64,000 nucleotides of DNA from Megachile rotundata. Its lineage: Eukaryota; Arthropoda; Insecta; Hymenoptera; Megachilidae. Of the stretch, positions 41,221 through 55,545 are shown one piece after another. Numbering within the stretch: the first letter of the stretch is position 1; every line of letters starts with the position of its first letter. The position numbers and the translations under genes are program-made. The notes under the pieces are model-generated. The model saw only the letters and a program-made list of their open reading frames with translations, had not been told where the DNA came from and ran no database searches. The DNA lies in contig NW_027473874.1 of assembly GCF_050947335.1 (NCBI RefSeq), forward strand, positions 62,001-126,000. The letters run 5' to 3'.

Positions 41221-42100
41221 AGTAATTGTCGTTCTATCGATCATATAATCATAATATGGCTAATAATATGAGTTAGATTGATAATAATAAGACTAATAAG
41301 TATAGTAATTGTCGTTCTATCGATCATATAAGCATAATATGGCTAACAATGTGAGTTAGATTGATAATAATAAGACTAATAAGTATAGTAATTGTAGTTC
41401 TATCGATCTTATAAGCATAATATGGCTAATAATATGGGTTCGATTGATAATAATAAGAGTAATAAGTATAGTAATTGTAGTTCTATCGATCATATAAGCA
41501 TAATTTGGCTAATAATATGAGTCAGATTGATAATAATAAGAGTAATAAGTATAGTAATTGTCGTTCTATCGATCATATCTGCATAATATGGTTAATAATA
41601 TGAGTTAGATTGATAATAATAAGAGTAAAAAGTATAGTAATTGTCGTTCTATCGATCATATAATCATAATATGGCTAATAATATGAGTTAGATTGATAAT
41701 AATAAGACTAATAAGTATAGTAATTGTCGTTCTACCGATCATATAAGCATAATATGGCTAACAATGTGAGTTACATTGATAATAATAAGACTAATAAGTA
41801 TAGTAATTGTAGTTCTATCGATCATATAAGCATAATATGGCTAATAATATGGGTTCGATTGATAATAATAAGAGTAATAAGTATAGTAATTGTAGTTCCA
41901 TCGATCATATAAGCATAATATGGCTAATAATATGAGTTAGATTGATAATAATAAGAGTAATGAGTATAGTAATTGTAGTTCTATCGATCCTATAAGCATA
42001 ATGTGGCTAATAATATGAGTTAGATTGATAATAATAAGTGTAATAAGTATAGTAATTATCGTTCTACCGATCATATAAGCATAATATGGCTAATAATATG
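41220..42100. repeat. 33-monomer-offset duplicate (partner 43959-44840)
   Basis: About 0.9 kb repeated 2739 bp (33 x 83) downstream. Both copies share the rare GAGTTACATTG (about 41769 and 44508). From about 42100 the homology continues at 45080 with an offset of 2988 bp (36 x 83), so three monomers holding the type C marker are missing here. GGCCAACAATG is shared at 42752, 45740 and 49226. Confidence 0.82.
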
Positions 42101-43465
42101 AGTTCGATTGATAATAATAAGAGTAATATGTATAGTAATTGTCGTTCTATCGATCATATAAGCATAATATGGCTAATAATATGAGTTAGAATGATAATAG
42201 CGAGTGTAATAAGTATAGTAATTTTAGTTCTATTGCTCATATAAGTATAATATGATTAATAATATGAGTTAGGTTGATAATAATAAGAGTAATAAGTATA
42301 GTAATTATCGTTCTACCGACCATATAAGCATAATATGGCTAATAATATGAGTTAGATTGATAATAGTGAGTGTAATAAGTATAGTAATTGTCGTCCTGTC
42401 GATCATATAAGCATAGTATGGCTAATAATATGAGTTAGATTGATAATAGTGAGTGCAATAAGTATAGTAATTGTCGTTCTGTCGATCATATAAGCATAGT
42501 ATGGCTAATAATATGAGTTCGATTGATAATAATAAGAGTAATAAATATAGTAATTGTAGTTCTATCGATCATATAAGCATAATATGGCTAATAATATGAG
42601 TTAGATTGATAATAATAAGAGTAATGAGTATAGTAATTTTCGTTCTATCGATCATATAAGCATAAGATGGCAAATAATATGAGTTAGATTGATAATAATA
42701 AGAGTAAAAAGTATAGTAATTGTCGTTCTATCGATCATATCAGCATAATATGGCCAACAATGTGAGTTAGATTGATAATAATAAGAGTAAAAAGTATAGT
42801 AATTGTCGTTCTATCGATCATATAATCATAATATGGCTAATAATATGAGTTAGATTGATAATAATAAGACTAATAAGTATAGTAATTGTCGTTCTATCGA
42901 TCATACAAGCATAATATGGCAAATAATATGAGTCAGATTGATAATAATAAGAGTAATAAGTATAGTAATTGTCGTTCTATCGACCATATCTGCATAATAT
43001 GGTTAATAATATGAGTTAGATTGATAATAGTGAGTGTAGTCAGTATAGTAATTGTCGTTCTGTCGATCATATAAGCATAGAATGGCTAATAATATGAGTC
43101 CGATTGATAATAATAAGAGTAATAAGTATAGTAATTGTCGTTCTATCGATCATATAAGCATAATATGGCTAATAATATGAGTTAGATTGATAATAATAAT
43201 AGTAAAAAGTATAGTAATTGTCGTTCTATCGATCATATAATCATAATATGGCTAATAATATGAGTTAGATTGATAATAATAAGACTAATAAGTATAGTAA
43301 TTGTCGTTCTATCGATCATATAAGCATAATATGGCTAACAATGTGAGTGAGATTGATAATAATAAGACTAATAAGTATAGTAATTGTAGTTCTATCGATC
43401 ATATAAGCATAATATGGCTAATAATATGAGTTAGATTGATAATAATAAGAGTAATGAGTATAGTA

Positions 43466-45580
43466 ATTGTAGTTCTATCGATCCTATAAGCATAATGTGG
43501 CTAATAATATGAGTTAGATTGATAATAATAAGTGTAATAAGTACAGTAATGATCGTTCTACCGATCATATAAGCATAATATGGCTAATAATATGAGTTAG
43601 ATTGATAATAGTAAGAGTAATGAGTATAGTAGTTGTAGTTCTATCGATCATGTCTGCATAATATGGTTAATAATATGAGCTAGATTGATAATAATAAGAG
43701 TAATAAGTATAGTAATTGTAGTTCTATCGATCATATAAGCATAATATGGCTAATAATATGAGTTAGATTGATAATAATAAGAGTATTAAGTATAGTAATT
43801 ATCGCTCCACCGATCATACAAGCATAATGTGGCTAATAATATGAGTTAGATTGATAATAATAAGTGTAATAAGTATAGTAATTATCGTTCTACCGATCAT
43901 ATAAGCATAATATGGCTAATAATATGAGTTAGATTGATAATAATAATAGTAAAAAGTATAGTAATTGTCGTTCTATCGATCATATAATCATAATATGGCT
44001 AATAATATGAGTTAGATTGATAATAATAAGACTAATAAGTATAGTAATTGTCGTTCTATCGATCATATAAGCATAATATGGCTAACAATGTGAGTTAGAT
44101 TGATAATAATAAGACTAATAAGTATAGTAATTGTAGTTCTATCGATCTTATAAGCATAATATGGCTAATAATATGGGTTCGATTGATAATAATACGAGTA
44201 ATAAGTATAGTAATTGTAGTTCTATCGATCATATAAGCATAATTTGGCTAATAATATGAGTCAGATTGATAATAATAAGAGTAATAAGTATAGTAATTGT
44301 CGTTCTATCGATCATATCTGCATAATATGGTTAATAATATGAGTTAGATTGATAATAATAAGAGTAAAAAGTATAGTAATTGTCGTTCTATCGATCATAT
44401 AATCATAATATGGCTAATAATATGAGTTAGATTGATAATAATAAGACTAATAAGTATAGTAATTGTCGTTCTACCGATCATATAAGCATAATATGGCTAA
44501 CAATATGAGTTACATTGATAATAATAAGACTAATAAGTATAGTAATTGTAGTTCTATCGATCATATAAGCATAATATGGCTAATAATATGGGTTCGATTG
44601 ATAATAATAAGAGTAATAAGTATAGTAATTGTAGTTCCATCGATCATATAAGCATAATATGGCTAATAATATGAGTTACATTGATAATAATAAGAGTAAT
44701 GAGTATAGTAATTGTAGTTCTATCGATCCTATAAGCATAATGTGGCTAATAATATGAGTTAGATTGATAATAATAAGTGTAATAAGTACAGTAATTATCG
44801 TTCTACCGATCATATAAGCATAATATGGATAATAATATGAGTTAGATTGATAATAGTAAGAGTAATGAGTATAGTAGTTGTAGTTCTATCGATCATGTCT
44901 GCATAATATGGTTAATAATATGAGCTAGATTGATAATAATAAGAGTAATAAGTATAGTAATTGTAGTTCTATCGATCATATAAGCATAATATGGCTAATA
45001 ATATGAGTTAGATTGATAATAATAAGTGTAATAGGTATAGTAATTATCGTTCTACCGATCATATAAGCATAATATGGCTAATAATATGAGTTCGATTGAT
45101 AATAATAAGAGTAATAAGTATAGTAATTGTCGTTCTATCGATCATATAAGCATAATATGGCTAATAATATGAGTTAGAATGATAATAGCGAGTGTAATAA
45201 GTATAGTAATTTTAGTTCTATTGCTCATATAAGTATAATATGATTAATAATATGAGTTAGGTTGATAATAATAAGAGTAATAAGTATAGTAATTATCGTT
45301 CTACCGAGCATATAAGCATAATATGGCTAATAATATGAGTTAGATTGATAATAGTGAGTGTAATAAGTATAGTAATTGTCGTCCTGTCGATCATATAAGC
45401 ATAGTATGGCTAATAATATGAGTTAGATTGATAATAGTGAGTGCAATAAGTATAGTAATTGTCGTTCTGTCGATCATATAAGCATAGTATGGCTAATAAT
45501 ATGAGTTCGATTGATAATAATAAGAGTAATAAATATAGTAATTGTAGTTCTATCGATCATATAAGCATAATATGGCTAAT
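43466..45580. repeat. 101-monomer-offset duplicate (partner 51849-53961)
   Basis: About 2.1 kb repeated at an offset of 8383 bp (101 x 83). Anchors are the rare GAGTATTAAGTATAG at 43781 and 52164 and GAGTTACATTG near 44508 and 52890. The offset becomes 8382 after the single-base deletion CATAATTGGC near 52791 in the partner. Private changes here are AGTAATGATCG (about 43546), TTATCGCTCCACC (about 43799) and ACCGAGCATAT (about 45305). Confidence 0.88.
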
Positions 45581-47590
45581 AATATGAGTTAGATTGATAA
45601 TAATAAGAGTAATGAGTATAGTAATTTTCGTTCTATCGATCATATAAGCATAAGATGGCAAATAATATGAGTTAGATTGATAATAATAAGAGTAAAAAGT
45701 ATAGTAATTGTCGTTCTATCGATCATATAAGCATAATATGGCCAACAATGTGAGTTAGATTGATAATAATAAGAGTAAAAAGTATAGTAATTGTCGTTCT
45801 ATCGATCATATAATCATAATATGGCTAATAATATGAGTTAGATTGATAATAATAAGACTAATAAGTATAGTAATTGTCGTTCTATCGATCATACAAGCAT
45901 AATATGGCAAATAATATGAGTCAGATTGATAATAATAAGAGTAATAAGTATAGTAATTGTCGTTCTATCGACCATATCTGCATAATATGGTTAATAATAT
46001 GAGTTAGATTGATAATAGTGAGTGTAGTCAGTATAGTAATTGTCGTTCTGTCGATCATATAAGCATAGAATGGCTAATAATATGAGTCCGATTGATAATA
46101 ATAAGAGTAATAAGTATAGTAATTGTCGTTCTATCGATCATATAAGCATAATATGGCTAATAATATGAGTTAGATTGATAATAATAAGACTAATAAGTAT
46201 AATAATTGTCGTTCTATCGATCATAAAAGCATAGTATGGTTAATAATATGAGTTAGATTGATAATAATAAGAGTAATAAGTATAGTAATTGTCGTTCTAT
46301 CGATCATATAAGCATAATATGGCTAACAATGTGAGTGAGATTGATAATAATAAGACTAATAAGTATAGTAATTGTAGTTCTATCGATCATATAAGCATAA
46401 TATGGCTAATAATATGAGTTAGATTGATAATAATAAGAGTAATGAGTATAGTAATTGTAGTTCTATCGATCCTATAAGCATAATGTGGCTAATAATATGA
46501 GTTAGATTGATAATAATAAGTGTAATAAGTACAGTAATTATCGTTCTACCGATCATATAAGCATAATATGGCTAATAATATGAGTTAGATTGATAATAGT
46601 AAGAGTAATGAGTATAGTAGTTGTAGTTCTATCGATCATGTCTGCATAATATGGTTAATAATATGAGCTAGATTGATAATAATAAGAGCAATAAGTATAG
46701 TAATTGTAGTTCTATCGATCATATAAGCATAATATGGCTAATAATATGAGTTAGATTGATAATAATAAGTGTAATAAGTATAGTAATTATCGTTCTACCG
46801 ATCATATAAGCATAATATGGCTAATAATATGAGTTCGATTGATAATAATAAGAGTAATAAGTATAGTAATTGTCGTTCTATCGATCATATAAGCATAATA
46901 TGGCTAACAATGTGAGTTAGATTGATAATAATAAGACTAATAAGTATAGTAATTGTAGTTCTATCGATCATATAAGCATAATATGGCTAATAATATGAGT
47001 TAGATTGATAATAATAAGAGTAATGAGTATAGTAATTGTAGTTCTATCGATCCTATAAGCATAATGTGGCTAATAATATGAGTTAGATTGATAATAATAA
47101 GTGTAATAAGTACAGTAATTATCGTTCTACCGATCATATAAGCATAATATGGCTAATAATATGAGTTAGATTGATAATAATAAGTGTAATAAGTATAGTA
47201 ATTATCGTTCTACCGATCATATAAGCATAATATGGCTAATAATATGAGTTCGATTGATAATAATAAGAGTAATAAGTATAGTAATTGTCGTTCTATCGAC
47301 CATATCTGCATAATATGGTTAATAATATGAGTTAGATTGATAATAATAAGAGTAAAAAGTATAGTAATTGTCATTCTATCGATCATATAATCATAATATG
47401 GCTAATAATATGAGTTAGATTGATAATAATAAGACTAATAAGTATAGTAATTGTCGTTCTATCGATCATACAAGCATAATATGGCAAATAATATGAGTCA
47501 GATTGATAATAATAAGAGTAATAAGTATAGTAATTGTCGTTCTATCGACCATATCTGCATAATATGGTTAATAATATGAGTTAGATTGAT
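44530..47590. repeat. 42-monomer HOR block, copy 1 (partner 48016-51076)
   Basis: About 3.06 kb repeated at an offset of 3486 bp (42 x 83). Shared rare variants prove descent: ATATGGATAATAATATG (44826 and 48312), AAGTATAATAATTG (about 46196 and 49682) and TGTGAGTGAGATTG (about 46331 and 49817). Type C markers lie every 1743 bp (21 monomers) at 44894, 46637, 48380 and 50123. Each 42-monomer block is thus two half-similar 21-monomer parts. Confidence 0.9.
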
Positions 47591-48015
47591 AATAGTGAGT
47601 GTAGTCAGTATAGTAATTGTCGTTCTGTCGATCATATAAGCATAGAATGGCTAATAATATGAGTCCGATTGATAATAATAAGAGTAATAAGTATAGTAAT
47701 TGTCGTTCTATCGATCATATAAGCATAATATGGCTAATAATATGAGTTAGATTGATAATAATAAGACTAATAAGTATAGTAATTGCCGTTCTATCGATCA
47801 TAAAAGCATAGTATGGCTAATAATATGAGTTAGATTGATAATAATAAGAGTAATAAATATAGTAATTGTCGTTCTATCGATCATATAAGCATAATATGGC
47901 TAACAATGTGAGTTAGATTGATAATAATAAGACTAATAAGTATAGTAATTGTAGTTCTATCGATCATATAAGCATAATATGGCTAATAATATGAGTTAGA
48001 TTGATAATAATAAGA

Positions 48016-51000
48016 GTAATGAGTATAGTAATTGTAGTTCTATCGATCATATAAGCATAATATGGCTAATAATATGGGTTCGATTGATAATAATAAGAGT
48101 AATAAGTATAGTAATTGTAGTTCCATCGATCATATAAGCATAATATGGCTAATAATATGAGTTAGATTGATAATAATAAGAGTAATGAGTATAGTAATTG
48201 TAGTTCTATCGATCCTATAAGCATAATGTGGCTAATAATATGAGTTAGATTGATAATAATAAGTGTAATAAGTACAGTAATTATCGTTCTACCGATCATA
48301 TAAGCATAATATGGATAATAATATGAGTTAGATTGATAATAGTAAGAGTAATGAGTATAGTAGTTGTAGTTCTATCGATCATGTCTGCATAATATGGTTA
48401 ATAATATGAGCTAGATTGATAATAATAAGAGTAATAAGTATAGTAATTGTAGTTCTATCGATCATATAAGCATAATATGGCTAATAATATGAGTTAGATT
48501 GATAATAATAAGTGTAATAAGTATAGTAATTATCGTTCTACCGATCATATAAGCATAATATGGCTAATAATATGAGTTCGATTGATAATAATAAGAGTAA
48601 TAAGTATAGTAATTGTCGTTCTATCGATCATATAAGCATAATATGGCTAATAATATGAGTTAGAATGATAATAGCGAGTGTAATAAGTATAGTAATTTTA
48701 GTTCTATTGCTCATATAAGTATAATATGATTAATAATATGAGTTAGGTTGATAATAATAAGAGTAATAAGTATAGTAATTATCGTTCTACCGACCATATA
48801 AGCATAATATGGCTAATAATATGAGTTAGATTGATAATAGTGAGTGTAATAAGTATAGTAATTGTCGTCCTGTCGATCATATAAGCATAGTATGGCTAAT
48901 AATATGAGTTAGATTGATAATAGTGAGTGCAATAAGTATAGTAATTGTCGTTCTGTCGATCATATAAGCATAGTATGGCTAATAATATGAGTTCGATTGA
49001 TAATAATAAGAGTAATAAATATAGTAATTGTAGTTCTATCGATCATATAAGCATAATATGGCTAATAATATGAGTTAGATTGATAATAATAAGAGTAATG
49101 AGTATAGTAATTTTCGTTCTATCGATCATATAAGCATAAGATGGCAAATAATATGAGTTAGATTGATAATAATAAGAGTAAAAAGTATAGTAATTGTCGT
49201 TCTATCGATCATATAAGCATAATCTGGCCAACAATGTGAGTTAGATTGATAATAATAAGAGTAAAAAGTATAGTAATTGTCGTTCTATCGATCATATAAT
49301 CATAATATGGCTAATAATATGAGTTAGATTGATAATAATAAGACTAATAAGTATAGTAATTGTCGTTCTATCGATCATACAAGCATAATATGGCAAATAA
49401 TATGAGTCAGATTGATAATAATAAGAGTAATAAGTATAGTAATTGTCGTTCTATCGACCATATCTGCATAATATGGTTAATAATATGAGTTAGATTGATA
49501 ATAGTGAGTGTAGTCAGTATAGTAATTGTCGTTCTGTCGATCATATAAGCATAGAATGGCTAATAATATGAGTCCGATTGATAATAATAAGAGTAATAAG
49601 TATAGTAATTGTCGTTCTATCGATCATATAAGCATAATATGGCTAATAATATGAGTTAGATTGATAATAATAAGACTAATAAGTATAATAATTGTCGTTC
49701 TATCGATCATAAAAGCATAGTATGGTTAATAATATGAGTTAGATTGATAATAATAAGAGTAATAAGTATAGTAATTGTCGTTCTATCGATCATATAAGCA
49801 TAATATGGCTAACAATGTGAGTGAGATTGATAATAATAAGACTAATAAGTATAGTAATTGTAGTTCTATCGATCATATAAGCATAATATGGCTAATAATA
49901 TGAGTTAGATTGATAATAATAAGAGTAATGAGTATAGTAATTGTAGTTCTATCGATCCTATAAGCATAATGTGGCTAATAATATGAGTTAGATTGATAAT
50001 AATAAGTGTAATAAGTACAGTAATTATCGTTCTACCGATCATATAAGCATAATATGGCTAATAATATGAGTTAGATTGATAATAGTAAGAGTAATGAGTA
50101 TAGTAGTTGTAGTTCTATCGATCATGTCTGCATAATATGGTTAATAATATGAGCTAGATTGATAATAATAAGAGTAATAAGTATAGTAATTGTAGTTCTA
50201 TCGATCATATAAGCATAATATGGCTAATAATATGAGTTAGATTGATAATAATAAGTGTAATAAGTATAGTAATTATCGTTCTACCGATCATATAAGCATA
50301 ATATGGCTAATAATATGAGTTCGATTGATAATAATAAGAGTAATAAGTATAGTAATTGTCGTTCTATCGATCATATAAGCATAATATGGCTAACAATGTG
50401 AGTTAGATTGATAATAATAAGACTAATAAGTATAGTAATTGTAGTTCTATCGATCATATAAGCATAATATGGCTAATAATATGAGTTAGATTGATAATAA
50501 TAAGAGTAATGAGTATAGTAATTGTAGTTCTATCGATCCTATAAGCATAATGTGGCTAATAATATGAGTTAGATTGATAATAATAAGTGTAATAAGTACA
50601 GTAATTATCGTTCTACCGATCATATAAGCATAATATGGCTAATAATATGAGTTAGATTGATAATAATAAGTGTAATAAGTATAGTAATTATCGTTCTACC
50701 GATCATATAAGCATAATATGGCTAATAATATGAGTTCGATTGATAATAATAAGAGTAATAAGTATAGTAATTGTCGTTCTATCGACCATATCTGCATAAT
50801 ATGGTTAATAATATGAGTTAGATTGATAATAATAAGAGTAAAAAGTATAGTAATTGTCGTTCTATCGATCATATAATCATAATATGGCTAATAATATGAG
50901 TTAGATTGATAATAATAAGACTAATAAGTATAGTAATTGTCGTTCTATCGATCATACAAGCATAATATGGCAAATAATATGAGTCAGATTGATAATAATA

Positions 51001-51076
51001 AGAGTAATAAGTATAGTAATTGTCGTTCTATCGACCATATCTGCATAATATGGTTAATAATATGAGTTAGATTGAT
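48016..51076. repeat. 42-monomer HOR block, copy 2
   Basis: Partner of 44530-47590. Few private changes were seen (AATCTGGCCAACAATG near 49223). It ends near 51076, where AATAAGAGTAATAAATATAG replaces the expected GTGAGTGTAGTCAG. Confidence 0.9.
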
Positions 51077-51849
51077 AATAATAAGAGTAATAAATATAGT
51101 AATTGTCGTTCTATCGATCATATAAGCATAATATGGCTAACAATGTGAGTTAGATTGATAATAATAAGACTAATAAGTATAGTAATTGTAGTTCTATCGA
51201 TCTTATAAGCATAATATGGCTAATAATATGGGTTCGATTGATAATAATAAGAGTAATAAGTATAGTAATTGTCGTTCTATCGATCATATCTGCATAATAT
51301 GGCTAATAATATGAGTTCGATTGATAATAATAAGAGTAATAAGTATAGTAATTGTCGTTCTATCGACCATATCTGCATAATATGGTTAATAATATGAGTT
51401 AGATTGATAATAATAAGAGTAAAAAGTATAGTAATTGTCGTTCTATCGATCATATAATCATAATATGGCTAATAATATGAGTTAGATTGATAATAATAAG
51501 ACTAATAAGTATAGTAATTGTCGTTCTATCGATCATACAAGCATAATATGGCAAATAATATGAGTCAGATTGATAAAAATAAGAGTAATAAGTATAGTAA
51601 TTGTCGTTCTATCGACCATATCTGCATAATATGGTTAATAATATGAGTTAGATTGATAATAGTGAGTGTAGTCAGTATAGTAATTGTCGTTCTGTCGATC
51701 ATATAAGCATAGAATGGCTAATAATATGAGTCCGATTGATAATAATAAGAGTAATAAGTATAGTAATTGTCGTTCTATCGATCATATAAGCATAATATGG
51801 CTAATAATATGAGTTAGATTGATAATAATAAGACTAATAAGTATAGTAA
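51076..51849. repeat. Satellite linking the 42- and 101-monomer blocks
   Basis: Ordinary monomers, including two successive copies of the run CGACCATATCTGC, AGTAAAAAG, ATAATCATAATATGG, CATACAAGC, GAGTCAG (near 50790-51040 and 51370-51620). These are exactly 7 monomers (581 bp) apart. One private change (GATAAAAATAAGAG) was seen near 51576. Confidence 0.7.
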
Positions 51850-52799
51850 TTGTAGTTCTATCGATCCTATAAGCATAATGTGGCTAATAATATGAGTTAG
51901 ATTGATAATAATAAGTGTAATAAGTACAGTAATTATCGTTCTACCGATCATATAAGCATAATATGGCTAATAATATGAGTTAGATTGATAATAGTAAGAG
52001 TAATGAGTATAGTAGTTGTAGTTCTATCGATCATGTCTGCATAATATGGTTAATAATATGAGCTAGATTGATAATAATAAGAGTAATAAGTATAGTAATT
52101 GTAGTTCTATCGATCATATAAGCATAATATGGCTAATAATATGAGTTAGATTGATAATAATAAGAGTATTAAGTATAGTAATTATCGTTCCACCGATCAT
52201 ACAAGCATAATGTGGCTAATAATATGAGTTAGATTGATAATAATAAGTGTAATAAGTATAGTAATTATCGTTCTACCGATCATATAAGCATAATATGGCT
52301 AATAATATGAGTTAGATTGATAATAATAATAGTAAAAAGTATAGTAATTGTCGTTCTATCGATCATATAATCATAATATGGCTAATAATATGAGTTAGAT
52401 TGATAATAATAAGACTAATAAGTATAGTAATTGTCGTTCTATCGATCATATAAGCATAATATGGCTAACAATGTGAGTTAGATTGATAATAATAAGACTA
52501 ATAAGTATAGTAATTGTAGTTCTATCGATCTTATAAGCATAATATGGCTAATAATATGGGTTCGATTGATAATAATAAGAGTAATAAGTATAGTAATTGT
52601 AGTTCTATCGATCATATAAGCATAATTTGGCTAATAATATGAGTCAGATTGATAATAATAAGAGTAATAAGTATAGTAATTGTCGTTCTATCGATCATAT
52701 CTGCATAATATGGTTAATAATATGAGTTAGATTGATAATAATAAGAGTAAAAAGTATAGTAATTGTCGTTCTATCGATCATATAATCATAATTGGCTAA

Positions 52800-55040
52800 T
52801 AATATGAGTTAGATTGATAATAATAAGACTAATAAGTATAGTAATTGTCGTTCTACCGATCATATAAGCATAATATGGCTAACAATGTGAGTTACATTGA
52901 TAATAATAAGACTAATAAGTATAGTAATTGTAGTTCTATCGATCATATAAGCATAATATGGCTAATAATATGGGTTCGATTGATAATAATAAGAGTAATA
53001 AGTATAGTAATTGTAGTTCCATCGATCATATAAGCATAATATGGCTAATAATATGAGTTAGATTGATAATAATAAGAGTAATGAGTATAGTAATTGTAGT
53101 TCTATCGATCCTATAAGCATAATGTGGCTAATAATATGAGTTAGATTGATAATAATAAGTGTAATAAGTACAGTAATTATCGTTCTACCGATCATATAAG
53201 CATAATATGGCTAATAATATGAGTTAGATTGATAATAGTAAGAGTAATGAGTATAGTAGTTGTAGTTCTATCGATCATGTCTGCATAATATGGTTAATAA
53301 TATGAGCTAGATTGATAATAATAAGAGTAATAAGTATAGTAATTGTAGTTCTATCGATCATATAAGCATAATATGGCTAATAATATGAGTTAGATTGATA
53401 ATAATAAGTGTAATAAGTATAGTAATTATCGTTCTACCGATCATATAAGCATAATATGGCTAATAATATGAGTTCGATTGATAATAATAAGAGTAATAAG
53501 TATAGTAATTGTCGTTCTATCGATCATATAAGCATAATATGGCTAATAATATGAGTTAGAATGATAATAGCGAGTGTAATAAGTATAGTAATTTTAGTTC
53601 TATTGCTCATATAAGTATAATATGATTAATAATATGAGTTAGGTTGATAATAATAAGAGTAATAAGTATGGTAATTATCGTTCTACCGACCATATAAGCA
53701 TAATATGGCTAATAATATGAGTTAGATTGATAATAGTGAGTGTAATAAGTATAGTAATTGTCGTCCTGTCGATCATATAAGCATAGTATGGCTAATAATA
53801 TGAGTTAGATTGATAATAGTGAGTGCAATAAGTACAGTAATTGTCGTTCTGTCGATCATATAAGCATAGTATGGCTGATGATATGAGTTCGATTGATAAT
53901 AATAAGAGTAATAAATATAGTAATTGTAGTTCTATCGATCATATAAGCATAATATGGCTAATAATATGAGTCAGATTGATAATAATAAGAGTAATAAGTA
54001 TAGTAATTGTCGTTCTATCGACCATATCTGCATAATATGGTTAATAATATGAGTTAGATTGATAATAATAAGAGTAAAAAGTATAGTAATTGTCGCTCTA
54101 TCGATCATATAATCATAATATGGCTAATAATATGAGTTAGATTGATAATAATAAGACTAATAAGTATAGTAATTGTCGTTCTATCGATCACACAAGCATA
54201 ATATGGCAAATAATATGAGTCAGATTGATAATAATAAGAGTAATAAGTATAGTAATTGTCGTTCTATCGACCATATCGGCATAATATAGTTAATAATATG
54301 AGTTAGATTGATAATAGTGAGTTTAGTCAGTATAGTAATTGTCGTTCTGTCGATCATATAAGCATAGAATGGCTAATAATATGAGTCTGATTGATAATAG
54401 TAAGAGTAATAAGTATAGTAATTGTCGTTCTATCGATCATATAAGCATAATATGGCTAATAATATGAGTTAGATTGATAATAATAAGACTAATAAGTATA
54501 GTAATTGTCGTTCTATCGACCATATCGGCATAATATGGTTAATAATATGAGTTAGATTGATAACAGTGAGTGTAGTCAGTATAGTAATTGTCGTTCTGTC
54601 GATCATATAAGCATAGAATGGCTAATAATATGAGTCCGATTGATAATAATAAGAGTAATAAGTATAGTAATTGTCGTTCTATCGATCATATAAGCATAAT
54701 ATGGCTAATAATATGAGTTAGGTTGATAATAATAAGAGTAATAAGTATAGTAATTGTCGTTCTACCGACCATATAAGCATAATATGGCTAATAATATGAG
54801 TTAGATTGATAATAGTGAGTGTAATAAGTATAGCAATTGTCGTCCTGTCGATCATACAAGCATAGTATGGCTAATAATATGAGTTAGATTGATAATAGTG
54901 AGTGCAATAAGTATAGTAATTGTCGTTCTGTCGATCATATAAGCATAGTATGGCTAATAATATGAGTTCGATTGATAATAATAAGAGTAATAAATATAGT
55001 AATTGTCGTTCTATCGACCATATCTGCATAATATGGTTAA
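52800..55040. repeat. 66-monomer-offset duplicate, copy 1 (partner 58278-60518)
   Basis: About 2.24 kb repeated at an offset of 5478 bp (66 x 83). Shared rare variants are AAGTATGGTAATTATCG (53667, 59145), GCTCTATCGATC (about 54094, 59572), CGATCACACAAGC (about 54186, 59664), CGACCATATCGGC (54268, 59746), GTGAGTTTAGTCAG (about 54317, 59795) and GATAACAGTGAG (about 54560, 60038). Copy 1 has private changes near 53877 (GGCTGATGATATG), 54298 (AATATAGTTAAT) and 54387 (GAGTCTGATTG). Confidence 0.92.
54301..54798. repeat. Three-monomer tandem duplication (2 x 249 bp)
   Basis: GTTAGATTGATAATAGTGAG with a TAGTCAG monomer starts at 54302. A close copy starts at 54551 with GATAACAGTGAG, an offset of 249 bp (3 x 83). 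The two share CGACCATATCGGC upstream and GAGTCTG or GAGTCCG downstream. The arrangement is also present at 59779-60276, so it predates the 66-monomer-offset duplication. Confidence 0.8.
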
Positions 55041-55379
55041 TAATATGAGTTAGGTTGATAATAATAAGAGTAATAAGTATAGTAATTGTCGTTCTACCGA
55101 CCATATAAGCATAATATGGCTAATAATATGAGTTAGATTGATAATAGTGAGTGTAATAAGTATAGCAATTGTCGTCCTGTCGATCATACAAGCATAGTAT
55201 GGCTAATAATATGAGTTAGATTGATAATAGTGAGTGCAATAAGTATAGTAATTGTCGTTCTGTCGATCATATAAGCATAGTATGGCTAATAATATGAGTC
55301 CGATTGATAATAATAAGAGTAATAAGTATAGTAATTGTCGTTCTATCGATCATATAAGCATAATATGGCTAATAATATG
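54716..55379. repeat. Four-monomer tandem duplication (2 x 332 bp)
   Basis: The run GTTAGGTTG, CTACCGACCATATAAGC, GTATAGCAATTGTCGTCC, CATACAAGCATAGTATGG, GTGAGTGCAATAAG occurs from 54716 and again from 55048, an offset of 332 bp. The corresponding place in the partner block (60194 on) has it once. The second copy was therefore gained here after the 66-monomer-offset duplication, or lost there. Confidence 0.88.
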
Positions 55380-55460
55380 AGTTAGATTGATAATAATAAG
55401 ACTAATAAGTATAGTAATTGTCGTTCTATCGATCATAAAAGCATAGTATGGCTAATAATA

Positions 55461-55545
55461 TCAGTTAGATTGATAATAATAAGAGTAGTGAGCATAGTAA
55501 TTGTCGTTCTATCGACCACATCTGCATAATATGGTTAATAATATG
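55461..55545. repeat. Region-A-like monomer inside region B (also 61188)
   Basis: ATCAGTTAGATTGATAATAA followed by GAGTAGTGAGCATAG is a left-domain combination (near 528-552 and 13308-13332). In region B I found it only at 55461 and 61188, 5727 bp (69 monomers) apart, followed at both by the private CGACCACATCTGC. It is either an ancestral type that survived or a transfer between domains. Confidence 0.7.

Noticed and set aside
41724..53033. Near-identical 62-codon + strand open frames at 41724-41912, 44463-44651 and 52845-53033
   Set aside because: They lie wholly within satellite monomers, are low-complexity (Ile/Asn/Tyr/Ser), and recur only because the surrounding blocks were duplicated (33- and 101-monomer offsets). 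The 83-bp unit shifts frame at each copy, and there is no coding signature.
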